Below, one piece after another: positions 1 to 8,418 of a DNA stretch of 64,000 bases. The position numbers were made by a program, and so were the translations under genes. The notes below the pieces were generated by a model. It made no database searches, had not been told where the DNA came from, and saw only the letters and a program-made list of their open reading frames with translations. Source of the stretch: Bacillus sp. FJAT-26390 (GTDB lineage Bacteria > Bacillota > Bacilli > Paenibacillales > Paenibacillaceae). Every line of letters begins with the position of its first letter. The stretch's first letter is position 1. The stretch is from assembly GCF_001682865.1 (NCBI RefSeq), contig NZ_MAQX01000001.1, positions 930,001 through 994,000 of the forward strand, in the 5' to 3' direction.

Positions 1-588
1 GATGGCGGCGTACCAAGCTCGCATCCCTATTTTAATAAAAACATTAAAAACTATGATTATGATCCGGAAAAAGCGAAGCAGCTGCTAAAAGAAGCTGGCT
101 GGGACTCCAAGCGCAAGCTTGCGTTTTTCATCCCGGTGGGGAATAAGGTTCGCGAGCAGGCAGCGGATATTCTCGTTCAAAACTTAGAAGCAGTAGGCAT
201 TAAGGTAGACGTCCAAAAGTTTGATTTCCCGACGTTGATCGATAAAGTGGAGAAAGGCGAGCATGATATTACGATTTTCACAAGAGATTACTATATCGAG
301 CCGAGTCTATATTTTACAACCTATAAAAGCAATGATCCCGAAAGCGTTATTCGCTATAACAATCCGTTGGTGGATGAACTCATCCAAAAAGGGGAGCAAG
401 AAATTATAGAAGCGAAGCGTCACGAAATCTATAACCAATTGCAAGAGGTACTGCATGAAGATGTGCCGACGTTAGCCGTTTATTCCGAGAAGCGTTTGCA
501 GGTCGTATCCAAGAACGTACTTGTTGGCAAACCACTCAATCTGGGTACGTTCAATAATGTAAATCAGTGGGATTTGGCGGCAAAATAG
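1..588 (+). CDS. Peptide/nickel ABC transporter substrate-binding protein, C-terminal part
   Basis: The reading frame is open from the first base, so the gene starts outside the window; only about 195 C-terminal residues are visible. The text resembles the last domain of family 5 solute-binding proteins (OppA/DppA type): a YDPEKAKQLLKEAGW segment at the start, an NLEAVGIKVDVQ segment near residue 65, a Y-NNPLVDELI segment and a terminal LNLGTF-NVNQWDL stretch. Such proteins are extracytoplasmic lipoproteins that deliver oligopeptides to an ABC permease. No permease or ATPase follows it. The next gene belongs to the carrier-protein cluster about 100 bases away; whether this binding protein serves that cluster cannot be told. 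Confidence 0.85.
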   Translation, partial: DGGVPSSHPYFNKNIKNYDYDPEKAKQLLKEAGWDSKRKLAFFIPVGNKVREQAADILVQNLEAVGIKVDVQKFDFPTLIDKVEKGEHDITIFTRDYYIEPSLYFTTYKSNDPESVIRYNNPLVDELIQKGEQEIIEAKRHEIYNQLQEVLHEDVPTLAVYSEKRLQVVSKNVLVGKPLNLGTFNNVNQWDLAAK

Positions 589-623
589 TTGATTAAAGCA
601 GCAATCGTGCTGTTAGCAACCGG

Positions 624-649
624 TTATAGGGAATTTATTCCTTTATAAT
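624..649 (+). promoter_or_regulatory. Candidate promoter -10 with overlapping palindrome ahead of the carrier-protein operon
   Basis: A TATAAT hexamer lies at 644-649. An imperfect 25-base palindrome (TTATA-GGAAT-ATTCC-TATAA pattern) spans 624-648 and overlaps it. No convincing -35 box was found at the expected distance. The arrangement suggests a repressor or activator site for the operon that begins at 688, but the regulator is not identified. Confidence 0.35.
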
Positions 650-687
650 ATAAAGCTCTCTCAAAAATTATAGGAGGTGTATGGTAA

Positions 688-861
688 ATGGCAGATTTAA
701 ATTGCTTGGTTTGCAAGTCGGATATCGATGTGGAGGAACGCGCAACTACGGGTGAAATTGTGGAATGCGGCTCTTGCGGCCAAGAGCATGAAGTGCAGGT
801 AGAAGCCAATCTCGTTTCGATTGCTTTAGCTCCAGAAATTGAAGAAACTTGGGGGGAATAG
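688..861 (+). CDS. lysW: LysW-type amino-group carrier protein
   Basis: A 57-residue acidic protein. It has two CxxC pairs (CLVC near residue 6 and CGSC near residue 30), expected to bind one zinc, and ends in ETWGE. The ending matches the EDWGE tail of LysW proteins, whose terminal glutamate gamma-carboxyl is joined to the alpha-amino group of the substrate. Such proteins hold the intermediate through lysine or arginine biosynthesis in Thermus and archaea, and through secondary-metabolite pathways in Streptomyces. The start at 688 follows AGGAGGTG at about 672. The GGGGGG coding for the tail also serves as ribosome site for the next gene, only 9 bases away. It is the first gene of the operon and too short for most gene callers. 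Confidence 0.93.
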   Translation: MADLNCLVCKSDIDVEERATTGEIVECGSCGQEHEVQVEANLVSIALAPEIEETWGE

Positions 862-870
862 GCTACGAAT

Positions 871-1767
871 ATGGAGCAAAATAGCGCTATTTTATTATGT
901 GTAACGAAGCTGCGAGAGGAAGAACAACGGATTATCGATCATCTCAAGGTGTTTGGTATTCGCGTGCAGGTAAATCTTGATTCGATGGAGTTGCCTTTAA
1001 GCGGTGGTGAGGTTGAGCCTTTCGGCCTCGCTCTCATCCGTTGCCTATCTCAGAAAAACGCGCTGAATCGCGCCCATCTGCTGGAGTTAGCCGGGCATGA
1101 GACGCTGAATTCGGTAAAGGCGATTACGATTTGCACGAATAAAATTCACCAAGCGATCGTGTTTCAAAAGCATGGCATTCCTCAACCTCGGTTTAAAATT
1201 GCTTTTACGCCTGAGAAGCTGTACGACGCCATGCGGAATTTCGACGATCTGTGCGTCATCAAACCGGCGACTTCGTCTTGGGGCAGGGGAATTGCCAGAA
1301 TTACCGGCAAAGAATGTTTGGACGGCTGGATTGCAGCGCGCGAATCCGTTGATCCTGGGCATCAATCCTTTCCGGTATTGGTGCAACAATTTGTAGAGAA
1401 GGGGGACTATGATATACGTGTTGTCATTGTCGGCCGTACGCCCATCGTAGCTTTCCGGCGGGTATCTGCTGATAACTGGAAGACGAATACGCACTTAGGC
1501 GCGGAAATCGATCCCATTCCAATAAACGAAGAGATTGCGTCTATTTGCAGACGGCTGACGCAAGTGTTAGGTGAAGGCGTTTATGGCGCAGATCTATTTT
1601 ATGACTATAAAGAGCAGCGGTATCTCGTTTGTGAAGTGAACCAAAATCCGGAATTCGCTAAGTCGTGGAAAATCCATGGCGTCGATGTGGCCTATCATAT
1701 CGCAAAATATGTGAGAGAAGTGGTAGAGCTTAAAAACACGGCCAAATACACGGTTATTTCTCAGTAA
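871..1767 (+). CDS. lysX: LysX-like ATP-grasp ligase (amino acid to LysW)
   Basis: 298 residues, the usual size for the RimK/LysX family. An ATP-grasp core is visible: CVIKPATSSWGRGI near residues 128-142 (phosphate-binding loop), VQQFVEKGDYDIRVVIVG near 174-190, and EVNQNPEFAKSW near 265 as the metal-binding and substrate end. Family members ligate the alpha-amino group of an amino acid, normally glutamate or 2-aminoadipate, to the C-terminal glutamate of LysW. The carrier directly upstream supports this role. Substrate choice cannot be read with certainty; glutamate is inferred from the rest of the cluster. Start ATG 871 uses the G-run at the end of lysW as ribosome site. Confidence 0.9.
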   Translation: MEQNSAILLCVTKLREEEQRIIDHLKVFGIRVQVNLDSMELPLSGGEVEPFGLALIRCLSQKNALNRAHLLELAGHETLNSVKAITICTNKIHQAIVFQKHGIPQPRFKIAFTPEKLYDAMRNFDDLCVIKPATSSWGRGIARITGKECLDGWIAARESVDPGHQSFPVLVQQFVEKGDYDIRVVIVGRTPIVAFRRVSADNWKTNTHLGAEIDPIPINEEIASICRRLTQVLGEGVYGADLFYDYKEQRYLVCEVNQNPEFAKSWKIHGVDVAYHIAKYVREVVELKNTAKYTVISQ

Positions 1768-1786
1768 ATAGGGAGGAAATATAGGA

Positions 1787-2443
1787 ATGGGAGAAACTTT
1801 AACGAAGCCCGAGGCTGCCTTGCAGAAAGAAAACTATTTTCAGCTTTCCTTTGTATTAGCGAGAGTTTTGAACTCCGGCGTCATTATGAGTATCGAGAAA
1901 AATGATCATGAGCTAAAAGGGCTCGAGAAGAGCATCGCCAAGCTCACGAAAACCAAATACGTCTCCTTATTTAATAGCTATACAGGAGCGATTCACGGTG
2001 CGCTATGGGGACAGGATCTTGGATATGATTCAGCTGCAAGACTGAATCATCCAAGTGAACAAGAAACAAAATTCGTCCACTGGCTTGGTGTCTCGCTATC
2101 GGCCGATCCAAACGTGACGTTAGCGTATGAGACTATTGCCGTAACCTGGGAAAACCTCAATCGCTTGAATCAAATTATGCTTGGGATAAGTGGCCGTGCC
2201 CCCGTTGTCGTCCTAGATTTCACGGGGCTTGGCTTTGGACCTGCAGCTGCCATTGCAGCAAATAACGAAAATATTTGGAAAAAGGCTGAGCGTTTGAAAA
2301 TATTTGGCGCCTTTGATTTGCAAACGATGTGGACGCAGGAAGAGAGTGAGCCGGATTTGCAGCCGGCCGCTCAATTCAACTACAGGCTCAGTCCGCTCGT
2401 TGCGGCATGCGTGAAAGTTGCCTTGCTCAGGAGGAATCCATAA
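1787..2443 (+). CDS. Shortened DegT/DnrJ-like protein without the PLP lysine
   Basis: 218 residues, half the length of a normal DegT/DnrJ/EryC1 aminotransferase. The beginning (LEKSIAKLTKTKYVSLFNS-TGAIHGAL, about 46-75) matches the family's cofactor-loop region. The end (GPAAAIAANNENIWKKAERL, then FNYRLSPLVAACVKVALL) matches the segments that follow the active-site loop in full-length members. The central part with the EDAS and xDKNFPxGEGG-type motifs, including the Schiff-base lysine, is missing. It cannot be an aminotransferase by itself. Its position directly before a complete DegT gene, with overlapping stop and start (TAATG), suggests a structural partner in a heteromeric enzyme. Decay after duplication is possible, but the frame is intact and has a good ribosome site (GGGAGGAA). 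Confidence 0.7.
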   Translation: MGETLTKPEAALQKENYFQLSFVLARVLNSGVIMSIEKNDHELKGLEKSIAKLTKTKYVSLFNSYTGAIHGALWGQDLGYDSAARLNHPSEQETKFVHWLGVSLSADPNVTLAYETIAVTWENLNRLNQIMLGISGRAPVVVLDFTGLGFGPAAAIAANNENIWKKAERLKIFGAFDLQTMWTQEESEPDLQPAAQFNYRLSPLVAACVKVALLRRNP

Positions 2444-3765
2444 TGAAAACCGATTTTATCCGCAAGCCGCTTGGGCTGCCATCAGATGATTGGGTCCAAG
2501 ATCCGTTAGCCTTCGTTGGCGGGCCTGCCATCATCCCAGAGGACGTCAGGAAAACGAATTTCCCGATTATTACGAAGGAAGACGTCGTCCAACTGCTCGT
2601 CTCGATCCAGCAGGATGGCGATCAGGTCGTTGATGAGTTCAAGGAGGCGTACCGCAACTATGTAGGTGCCAATTACGCAATTGCAACCGCTAGCGGCACA
2701 TCGAGCCTGCATCTCGCGCTTGTAGGCGTGGGAGTGCAGCCCGGCGATGAGGTTATCGTGCCTGCATTTACGTTTATTGCAACCGCACAGGCCGTCGTTG
2801 CCGCGAAAGCAATTCCGATTTTTATAGATATCGATCCGGTAACGTATTGCCTCGATCCAATAAAAGCGGAGCAAGCGATTACGAGCAAGACAAAAGCGAT
2901 TATGCCTGTACATGTGCACGGTTTGCCAGCTGATTTGCCGGCATTAAGACAGCTAGCCGATAAGTATTCGCTGCGGCTCGTGGAGGATGCCTCGCATGCG
3001 CATTCCGCCTCTATCCATCAACAATTGGCAGGATCGATCGGAGATAGTGCGGGACAAAGCTTGATGGCGGACAAAAACTTTCCGGTAGGCGGAGAAGGCG
3101 GCATCGCTTTTTTCAAAGAGAAGGAGGATTATGAGCGCGCGCTGGCTTTTCTTGCATCCTCGGGTATCGATTACCGAATGTCGTGGATCGCTGCGGCTTT
3201 TGGACACAGTCAGCTGGATCGCCTTCCTTATTACGATGCCATTCGAGCACGGAATGCGGCGTATTTAACAAACGCGTTGTCAGGCACGAAGCTGTTCAGT
3301 GGACCATTCGTACCAGAAGGCTATAAGCACAGCTATAACATGTATCGCGTTAAGCTCTCGCCAGAGAAGCTTGGTCTTGGCGATTTGGAGGATTACCGGG
3401 TGAAGGATGCCGTTCAGCAGCTCATTAACCACGAAGGGGTTTATGCGCGCGAGTGGCAAAACGTGCCGATTCCAGGCCATCTTCCGTTCAAAAACCGGAA
3501 GGGCTTTGGCAATGGTTATCCATTCACGCTGTCGGATCGGCTGGATTTTGGATATGATCTGAGCCATTTCCCTGAGACGCTGAAGATGCTTCGCAATAGC
3601 TTGACGATATGCAGAGAGCTAAGAACGCCGGTTGAGTATGAGCGAATTCAAGCCTATGCGCTGGCCTTCAAAAAAATCGATGCGAACCCGCATATTATCC
3701 GTGAGCTCGTAGAGCAGGGCGGCGATCTGAAGGTGCTGTATGAAAGGGACGCTAGATTAGGATGA
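2443..3765 (+). CDS. DegT/DnrJ/EryC1-family PLP aminotransferase
   Basis: 440 residues from ATG 2443, which overlaps the previous stop and follows CAGGAGGA; a longer open frame begins upstream, but this start has the ribosome site. Visible motifs are ASGTSSLHLAL near residue 85, GDEVIVPAFTFIAT near 105, EDASHAHSA with Asp182 (pyridine-nitrogen contact), and DKNFPVGGEGG with the Schiff-base lysine at Lys211. Family members transaminate keto groups of sugars or polyol-like chains. In a LysW cluster with a transketolase, the likely substrate is the keto group created by ketol transfer onto the carrier-bound semialdehyde (inference). The final ATGA overlaps the next start. Confidence 0.88.
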   Translation: MKTDFIRKPLGLPSDDWVQDPLAFVGGPAIIPEDVRKTNFPIITKEDVVQLLVSIQQDGDQVVDEFKEAYRNYVGANYAIATASGTSSLHLALVGVGVQPGDEVIVPAFTFIATAQAVVAAKAIPIFIDIDPVTYCLDPIKAEQAITSKTKAIMPVHVHGLPADLPALRQLADKYSLRLVEDASHAHSASIHQQLAGSIGDSAGQSLMADKNFPVGGEGGIAFFKEKEDYERALAFLASSGIDYRMSWIAAAFGHSQLDRLPYYDAIRARNAAYLTNALSGTKLFSGPFVPEGYKHSYNMYRVKLSPEKLGLGDLEDYRVKDAVQQLINHEGVYAREWQNVPIPGHLPFKNRKGFGNGYPFTLSDRLDFGYDLSHFPETLKMLRNSLTICRELRTPVEYERIQAYALAFKKIDANPHIIRELVEQGGDLKVLYERDARLG

Positions 3766-4814
3766 GCATAACGGAGAATGGGAGGAAACGAGTAGCCATA
3801 TTAGGCGGCAGCGGGTTCACTGGCGCTGAATTATACCGGCTGCTTCGCAAGCACCCTCATTTTGAAGTTGATTTTGTTTCCTCCGAGTCGAAAGCCGGTT
3901 TTCCCGTAGATAAGTTCTATATCGGGTCGATTCATAAGAAAAAGCCCGGCTCGTTAAAGTTTAACAAAGCTGCCGAGCTTGATGGTCATTACGATGCGAT
4001 TTTCTCATGCTTGCCTACAGGCTCCTTGCCTAAGATCATCCAGCATGCGGCGGAGCATACCGATTATATTTTCAACGTAAGCGGAGATTATCGCATAGCC
4101 GACACCGATCTATTGAATCGGCATTATCCCGAGACGTTAAAGCATGATTTTGAAGGAGACTGGCACTACTATATCCCGGAGTTTAGTGAGATCAATTCCG
4201 CGGTTAAAGTAGTCAATCTTCCGGGCTGTATGGCAGTTGCGACGCTGTATACGCTCTATCCGCTCGTGGCGCATGACTTAATCGAAGGACGAGTCGTCAC
4301 CGATGCCAAAACAGGCTCAAGCGGCGGCGGCAAATCGACGACGGAGCATCATGCGGAACGCTCCCATAACTTTAGAGCCTACAAGGTTCACGGGCATCGG
4401 CATAAGCCGGAGGTGGAGCATGCGTTGACGTACCACTTGGATCGCTCGGTGAATCTGCAGTTTTCAGTCTTCAGTCTTGATCTTCCAAGAGGAATCATGG
4501 CAACTTCATATTCATTGCTAAAGGAGCATGTTACGGACGTAGACGTGAAAAAAGCATTTTACAGCGCCTATGCATCCAAGCCGTTTCTTCATTACTTCAA
4601 TTCAGGCAGCGGTTCGCCCATGATCAAAACGGTGGTCGGAACCAATTATGCCGAAATTGGCGCTTATGTAGAGGGACGAAACTGCGTATCCATTGCAACC
4701 ATCGATAATTTGATAAAAGGGGCGGCAGGGCAGGCGATTCAAGCAGCCAATCTCTATTTCGGCTTCCCCGAGGAGGCAGGATTGCAATTCGAATTTGAAG
4801 GGGCGTGGCCTTGA
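3762..4814 (+). CDS. lysY: LysY-like [LysW]-aminoacyl-phosphate reductase
   Basis: 350 residues, the standard ArgC/LysY length. A Rossmann motif GGSGFTGAELYRLL lies near residue 16. The catalytic cysteine is Cys156 in LPGCMAVATL, followed by the GSSGGGKST segment near 187 and an HGHRHKPE histidine-rich substrate loop near 211-218. The enzyme reduces the LysW-linked acyl phosphate to a semialdehyde with NADPH. The start overlaps the aminotransferase stop (ATGA), so translation is probably coupled. The product is the aldehyde acceptor that the transketolase subunits downstream would extend. Confidence 0.9.
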   Translation: MSITENGRKRVAILGGSGFTGAELYRLLRKHPHFEVDFVSSESKAGFPVDKFYIGSIHKKKPGSLKFNKAAELDGHYDAIFSCLPTGSLPKIIQHAAEHTDYIFNVSGDYRIADTDLLNRHYPETLKHDFEGDWHYYIPEFSEINSAVKVVNLPGCMAVATLYTLYPLVAHDLIEGRVVTDAKTGSSGGGKSTTEHHAERSHNFRAYKVHGHRHKPEVEHALTYHLDRSVNLQFSVFSLDLPRGIMATSYSLLKEHVTDVDVKKAFYSAYASKPFLHYFNSGSGSPMIKTVVGTNYAEIGAYVEGRNCVSIATIDNLIKGAAGQAIQAANLYFGFPEEAGLQFEFEGAWP

Positions 4815-6661
4815 TGAGTAAAAGCAGCCTCTATGTCGTCAAGCTCGGGAGCAGCACGATTGTAAATCACCCCTCAATTTTCGCAGAGATCAATCGCATC
4901 GCAAAACGCGGTAACCAGGTGCTGCTTGTGGCAGGCGGCGCAGAAGCGATCAAGCAGAAATATGATTCGATACAGCGGGAAATGCCTTTTCTAACTTTGC
5001 CATCAGGCGATGAGGTACGCTACTGTTCACCCGAGGAGATGCCATTTATTCGTGCAGCTTATCATGAGTTCATCTTAACGACGATCCATACGCAATTAAA
5101 AAAACATGGCCTTTCCGTATACGCACAGCTTGGCGGCGACCAAGGGCTTGTCTATGGACAAAAAGCGAAGCCGCTTAAGGCGATCAGAGACCAGAAAACG
5201 GTCATCGTACGTGATTCCTTGTTTGGGCATTTCATGGGCAGTCACAAGGCGTTTCTGAAATCCGCTTTGGCTGCGTTCGATGTCGTATGCCTGACGCCGC
5301 CGATATTCGATCCAGAGCTTGACGCGTATATCAACATCGATGCGGATGTACTTGCAGCTCACTTAGCCGTTGATTTAGAAGCGCATCATTTGCGGTTCGT
5401 TACCGGAACTGCCGGTTTGCTGGAAGATATCCGCGATCCGTTTTCAACGATTCCAAATGTCTATAACGATGATGAATTAAGCTCTGTCCAAGGACGTATG
5501 AAGCAAAAGGTGAGAGCCGCAAAACTAGCGATCCGCGAAGGCGTCTGCGATGTGTTCATATCCGGCCCGCATACGCTGGAAGAGGCAAGCAAGACTTGGT
5601 TCTGGAACGTCGACCGGGAGCTGGGCGAGCTCGATTTGCTGAATAAGGTCGCCCGTATTCCTTCGGTTTCACAAGATGAGCATGAGCTTGCGCATTACTT
5701 ATTAGAAACAATTAAATATCCATCGGTCGCCGGAAAAATTGACGAGGCAGGCAATATCGTATTCCAAAAAGGAAACGGGCCAAATAAGCTGCTGCTTCTC
5801 GGACATATCGATACGGTTCCTCATGTATGGCCGGTTCGCACGGATTCTAACGGTATCACTGGCAGAGGCATCGTGGATGCCAAAGGCTGCTTCGTTAATT
5901 TTATCCACATGCTGCAAGAGGTTGATGTGCCTGAGCATGCCACTCTGCTTGTCATCGGAGCGGTTGAGGAAGAAATCTCATCTTCTAAAGGCGCACACTA
6001 TATTCGGGACCATTATGAAGCGGATGCCGTCATTATTGGGGAACCAAGCGGAGAAGAGAGCTTAACGCTCGGATACTATGGCCTGTTCAAGCTGCAAATT
6101 ACGATTCACCGCGCACAGGAGCATACGGCAGCCAAAGATACGATCAGTGTGATCGACGAGCTGTATAACGTGGTGGCGGACATCCGTCACCTTGTACGGG
6201 ATGTTGATCCGCAATCCTTATCCTCTCTGATCGATATCCAGCATCGGAATGAGCAAGGATTTTTAACGGTAAAAGGCACGCTTAATTTCAGAATATCCCC
6301 AGCGGCAGGCAATGATTATACGGGCAAAATCGACCTTGCATTTGGCGAAGGCGTGACTGTCGAAGTATTGCGTGCGACACCGGGCTTTGCCAATTCACGC
6401 TCAGACACCTTAGTTAAAGCCTTTGTTCGAAGCTTCGCTAAGCAAGGGAAATCGATTCACTATATCAAAAAACGCGGAACGAGCGACATGAACACGCTCG
6501 CCACAACATGGCATTCCGTCCCGATGGTTGCCTACGGCCCCGGAGACTCCAGCCTGGACCATACCAATGAAGAGTATCTGCACAATGATGAGGTGGAGTC
6601 AACGAGAACGATTTTGAAGGAAGCGATAACAGAGTGGTTTCGGCTACGAACGGAGGAGTAG
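4814..6661 (+). CDS. LysZ-LysK fusion: LysW-aminoacyl kinase joined to LysW-product hydrolase
   Basis: 615 residues. Residues 1 to about 255 are an amino-acid-kinase domain (VVKLGSSTIV at the start, LLVAGGAEAIKQ near 35, GHFMGSH near 138, INIDADVLAAHLA near 175), matching LysZ/ArgB-like [LysW]-aminoacyl kinases. From about 270 it becomes an M20 metallopeptidase: LLLLGHIDTVP, GRGIVDAKG, VIGAVEEEIS, IGEPSGEE and a terminal YGPGDSSLDHTNEE, together the usual two-zinc ligands and general base. That half matches LysK, which cuts the finished amino acid off LysW. The pathway's first activation and last release are therefore on one chain. The TGATG overlap with lysY and GAAGGGG ahead favour ATG 4814 over the GTG at 4805. 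Confidence 0.88.
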   Translation: MSKSSLYVVKLGSSTIVNHPSIFAEINRIAKRGNQVLLVAGGAEAIKQKYDSIQREMPFLTLPSGDEVRYCSPEEMPFIRAAYHEFILTTIHTQLKKHGLSVYAQLGGDQGLVYGQKAKPLKAIRDQKTVIVRDSLFGHFMGSHKAFLKSALAAFDVVCLTPPIFDPELDAYINIDADVLAAHLAVDLEAHHLRFVTGTAGLLEDIRDPFSTIPNVYNDDELSSVQGRMKQKVRAAKLAIREGVCDVFISGPHTLEEASKTWFWNVDRELGELDLLNKVARIPSVSQDEHELAHYLLETIKYPSVAGKIDEAGNIVFQKGNGPNKLLLLGHIDTVPHVWPVRTDSNGITGRGIVDAKGCFVNFIHMLQEVDVPEHATLLVIGAVEEEISSSKGAHYIRDHYEADAVIIGEPSGEESLTLGYYGLFKLQITIHRAQEHTAAKDTISVIDELYNVVADIRHLVRDVDPQSLSSLIDIQHRNEQGFLTVKGTLNFRISPAAGNDYTGKIDLAFGEGVTVEVLRATPGFANSRSDTLVKAFVRSFAKQGKSIHYIKKRGTSDMNTLATTWHSVPMVAYGPGDSSLDHTNEEYLHNDEVESTRTILKEAITEWFRLRTEE

Positions 6662-7471
6662 ATGGAGCAGACGATACCTATCCAAAGAGAGCATGACGAT
6701 GAAATTTCATCCCTTATCGAAAGAGCCAATGAAGCGAGAAAACTAATTATCGACATGGCGGCTACCTCTACAGGCTGCCATATCGGAGGAAGCCTATCAG
6801 CTATCGATCTATTGATCGGCGCATATGCCAAGTATGGCCAAGATCCGAATACAGCCATCATTCTTAGCAAGGGACATGCGGCAGCTGCGCTGTACGCCGC
6901 ATTGCATGTGTACGGAATCATATCGGATAACCCAGCGGAGAGCTATGGACAGAGCGGTTCTTTGTTTACGGGCCATCCCAACCACAAGCTCCCGGGTATC
7001 CCGTTCGCAACAGGGAGCTTGGGACATGGCATTCCTTACGCAGCCGGCTGGGCATTAGCTCAGAAAATGAAGCGTACGAATGGCTTAGGCATCGTAGTTG
7101 GCGGGGATGGGGAGCTGCAGGAAGGCTTATGCTGGGAAACCGCACAGATTGTGCAATCGCAGTCCATCACCAATTTTGTCTATATCGTTGATTGCAACGG
7201 TGGGCAAAACGATGGATACATTCAGGATATTTCGCCCATCCGCAATCTCCGTCAACGGTTTGAAGCGTTTGGCTTCACCGTAAGAGAGATTGACGGACAT
7301 CGATTCGAAGAAATTGTTGCGGCCATTGAACCTGATCATGACAGGCCGGTTGCCATTCTAGCGAGCACGATCAAAGGAAAGGGTGTCCCCGCGATTGAAG
7401 GAAATCCAGATGCCCATTATGCGAAAATACCCGCAAAGCTTTCCCACAAATGGAAGGTGAGCCTAGCATGA
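6662..7471 (+). CDS. Transketolase, N-terminal (thiamine diphosphate-binding) subunit
   Basis: 269 residues, the length of stand-alone transketolase N-subunits. Early motifs are STGCHIGGSLSAIDLLIGAY and LSKGHAAAALYA. The thiamine-diphosphate motif is GGDGELQEG followed about 25 residues later by an asparagine in IVDCNGGQNDG. Split transketolases transfer a two-carbon ketol from a ketose phosphate to an aldehyde. Here the natural acceptor would be the LysW-bound semialdehyde made by the LysY homologue (inference from context; this is the reaction type described in the Streptomyces vazabitide route). The ATG immediately follows the previous stop codon and the end overlaps the C-subunit gene. 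Confidence 0.9.
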   Translation: MEQTIPIQREHDDEISSLIERANEARKLIIDMAATSTGCHIGGSLSAIDLLIGAYAKYGQDPNTAIILSKGHAAAALYAALHVYGIISDNPAESYGQSGSLFTGHPNHKLPGIPFATGSLGHGIPYAAGWALAQKMKRTNGLGIVVGGDGELQEGLCWETAQIVQSQSITNFVYIVDCNGGQNDGYIQDISPIRNLRQRFEAFGFTVREIDGHRFEEIVAAIEPDHDRPVAILASTIKGKGVPAIEGNPDAHYAKIPAKLSHKWKVSLA

Positions 7472-8418
7472 CAAAGTCAGGGAGAGACGCATATAAAGAC
7501 GAGCTCGCTAAGCTCGCTGCAAGCAATAGCCAAATTGTTTGTATTGAAGCTGATTTAGGCGGCAAAAATCACCCGTTTGGGCAGCAGCATCCTGATCGTT
7601 TTTTCAACTTAGGCATTGCTGAGCTAGCCGGCATTGATATGGCAGCAGGACTTGCTGAAGCCGGTTATGTCCCGTTCTTCTCGACCTTTGCTGCCTTCGC
7701 AGCCTTGCGTGCTTCCGAGAGCGTCAAGCTGACGATGGGGTATATGGGCAAAAACGTGAAGGTCGTGGCTGCATACGGAGGTGTTTCCGGCGGATGGTTT
7801 GGCACGACACATCATGCGCTTGAGGATATCGCGGTTATCCAATCGTTTCAAAACATTCGAATCGCTTGTCCTCATGGCGAGCAGGAAACAAGGAAGGTCA
7901 TTCAAGAGGCCGCCGTATCCGAGGAGCCGTATTATATTCGGCTCTCTAGGAATGATGCTTTTGAGAGTCTGTACCGCGATGAAGACGCAAGCTGCCGAGA
8001 CATGCTTGTGCATGGCACGAAGCCGGCTGGCGGATCAAAGTTATGCATAATTTCGGTTGGCGAGCAAGCGACCGAGTTATGCAAGCAGATCATCCAAGAA
8101 GACGATTCTATTGTTCATGCGCATTTATGTTATGTCGATATCCAAAGCTTGCAATCGTATGCCGAGCAATTGCGCGTTTTGTCCGATCGTTTGCTTGTTG
8201 TGGAGGAGCATCGCGCTACCGGAAGCACAGCGTCCTATCTAGCGCTTTTATTGCCAACGCATCAGGTATATGCCCATCATTGCGGTGAAGAGTGGCCGAT
8301 CTATGGCGGAACGCATGCTGAGGTACTAGACTATTTAGGGTTTGGAATAGAACCGTTAAAACAACAAATTCTGACGATCGCAGGAGGTAGCGATGTTTTT
8401 TCGAGTTCTAAAACCTAA
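7468..8418 (+). CDS. Transketolase, C-terminal subunit
   Basis: 316 residues from ATG 7468, which overlaps the previous stop (ATGA) and follows GGAAGGTGAG; an in-frame ATG at 7450 lies ahead of that ribosome site. Motifs typical of the pyrimidine-binding half are visible: FNLGIAELAGIDMAAGLAEAG (with the catalytic glutamate), PFFSTFAAFA, GGVSGGWFGTTHHALEDIAV and, in the C-terminal domain, LLVVEEHRATGS. Together with the upstream subunit it forms one complete transketolase. It ends inside the next gene's start region, a tight 26-base overlap. Confidence 0.9.
   Translation: MTKSGRDAYKDELAKLAASNSQIVCIEADLGGKNHPFGQQHPDRFFNLGIAELAGIDMAAGLAEAGYVPFFSTFAAFAALRASESVKLTMGYMGKNVKVVAAYGGVSGGWFGTTHHALEDIAVIQSFQNIRIACPHGEQETRKVIQEAAVSEEPYYIRLSRNDAFESLYRDEDASCRDMLVHGTKPAGGSKLCIISVGEQATELCKQIIQEDDSIVHAHLCYVDIQSLQSYAEQLRVLSDRLLVVEEHRATGSTASYLALLLPTHQVYAHHCGEEWPIYGGTHAEVLDYLGFGIEPLKQQILTIAGGSDVFSSSKT

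Noticed and set aside
1087..1494. 135-residue minus-strand open frame inside the lysX-like gene
   Set aside because: It is the antisense shadow of a well-supported ATP-grasp gene, with no ribosome site and no family resemblance.
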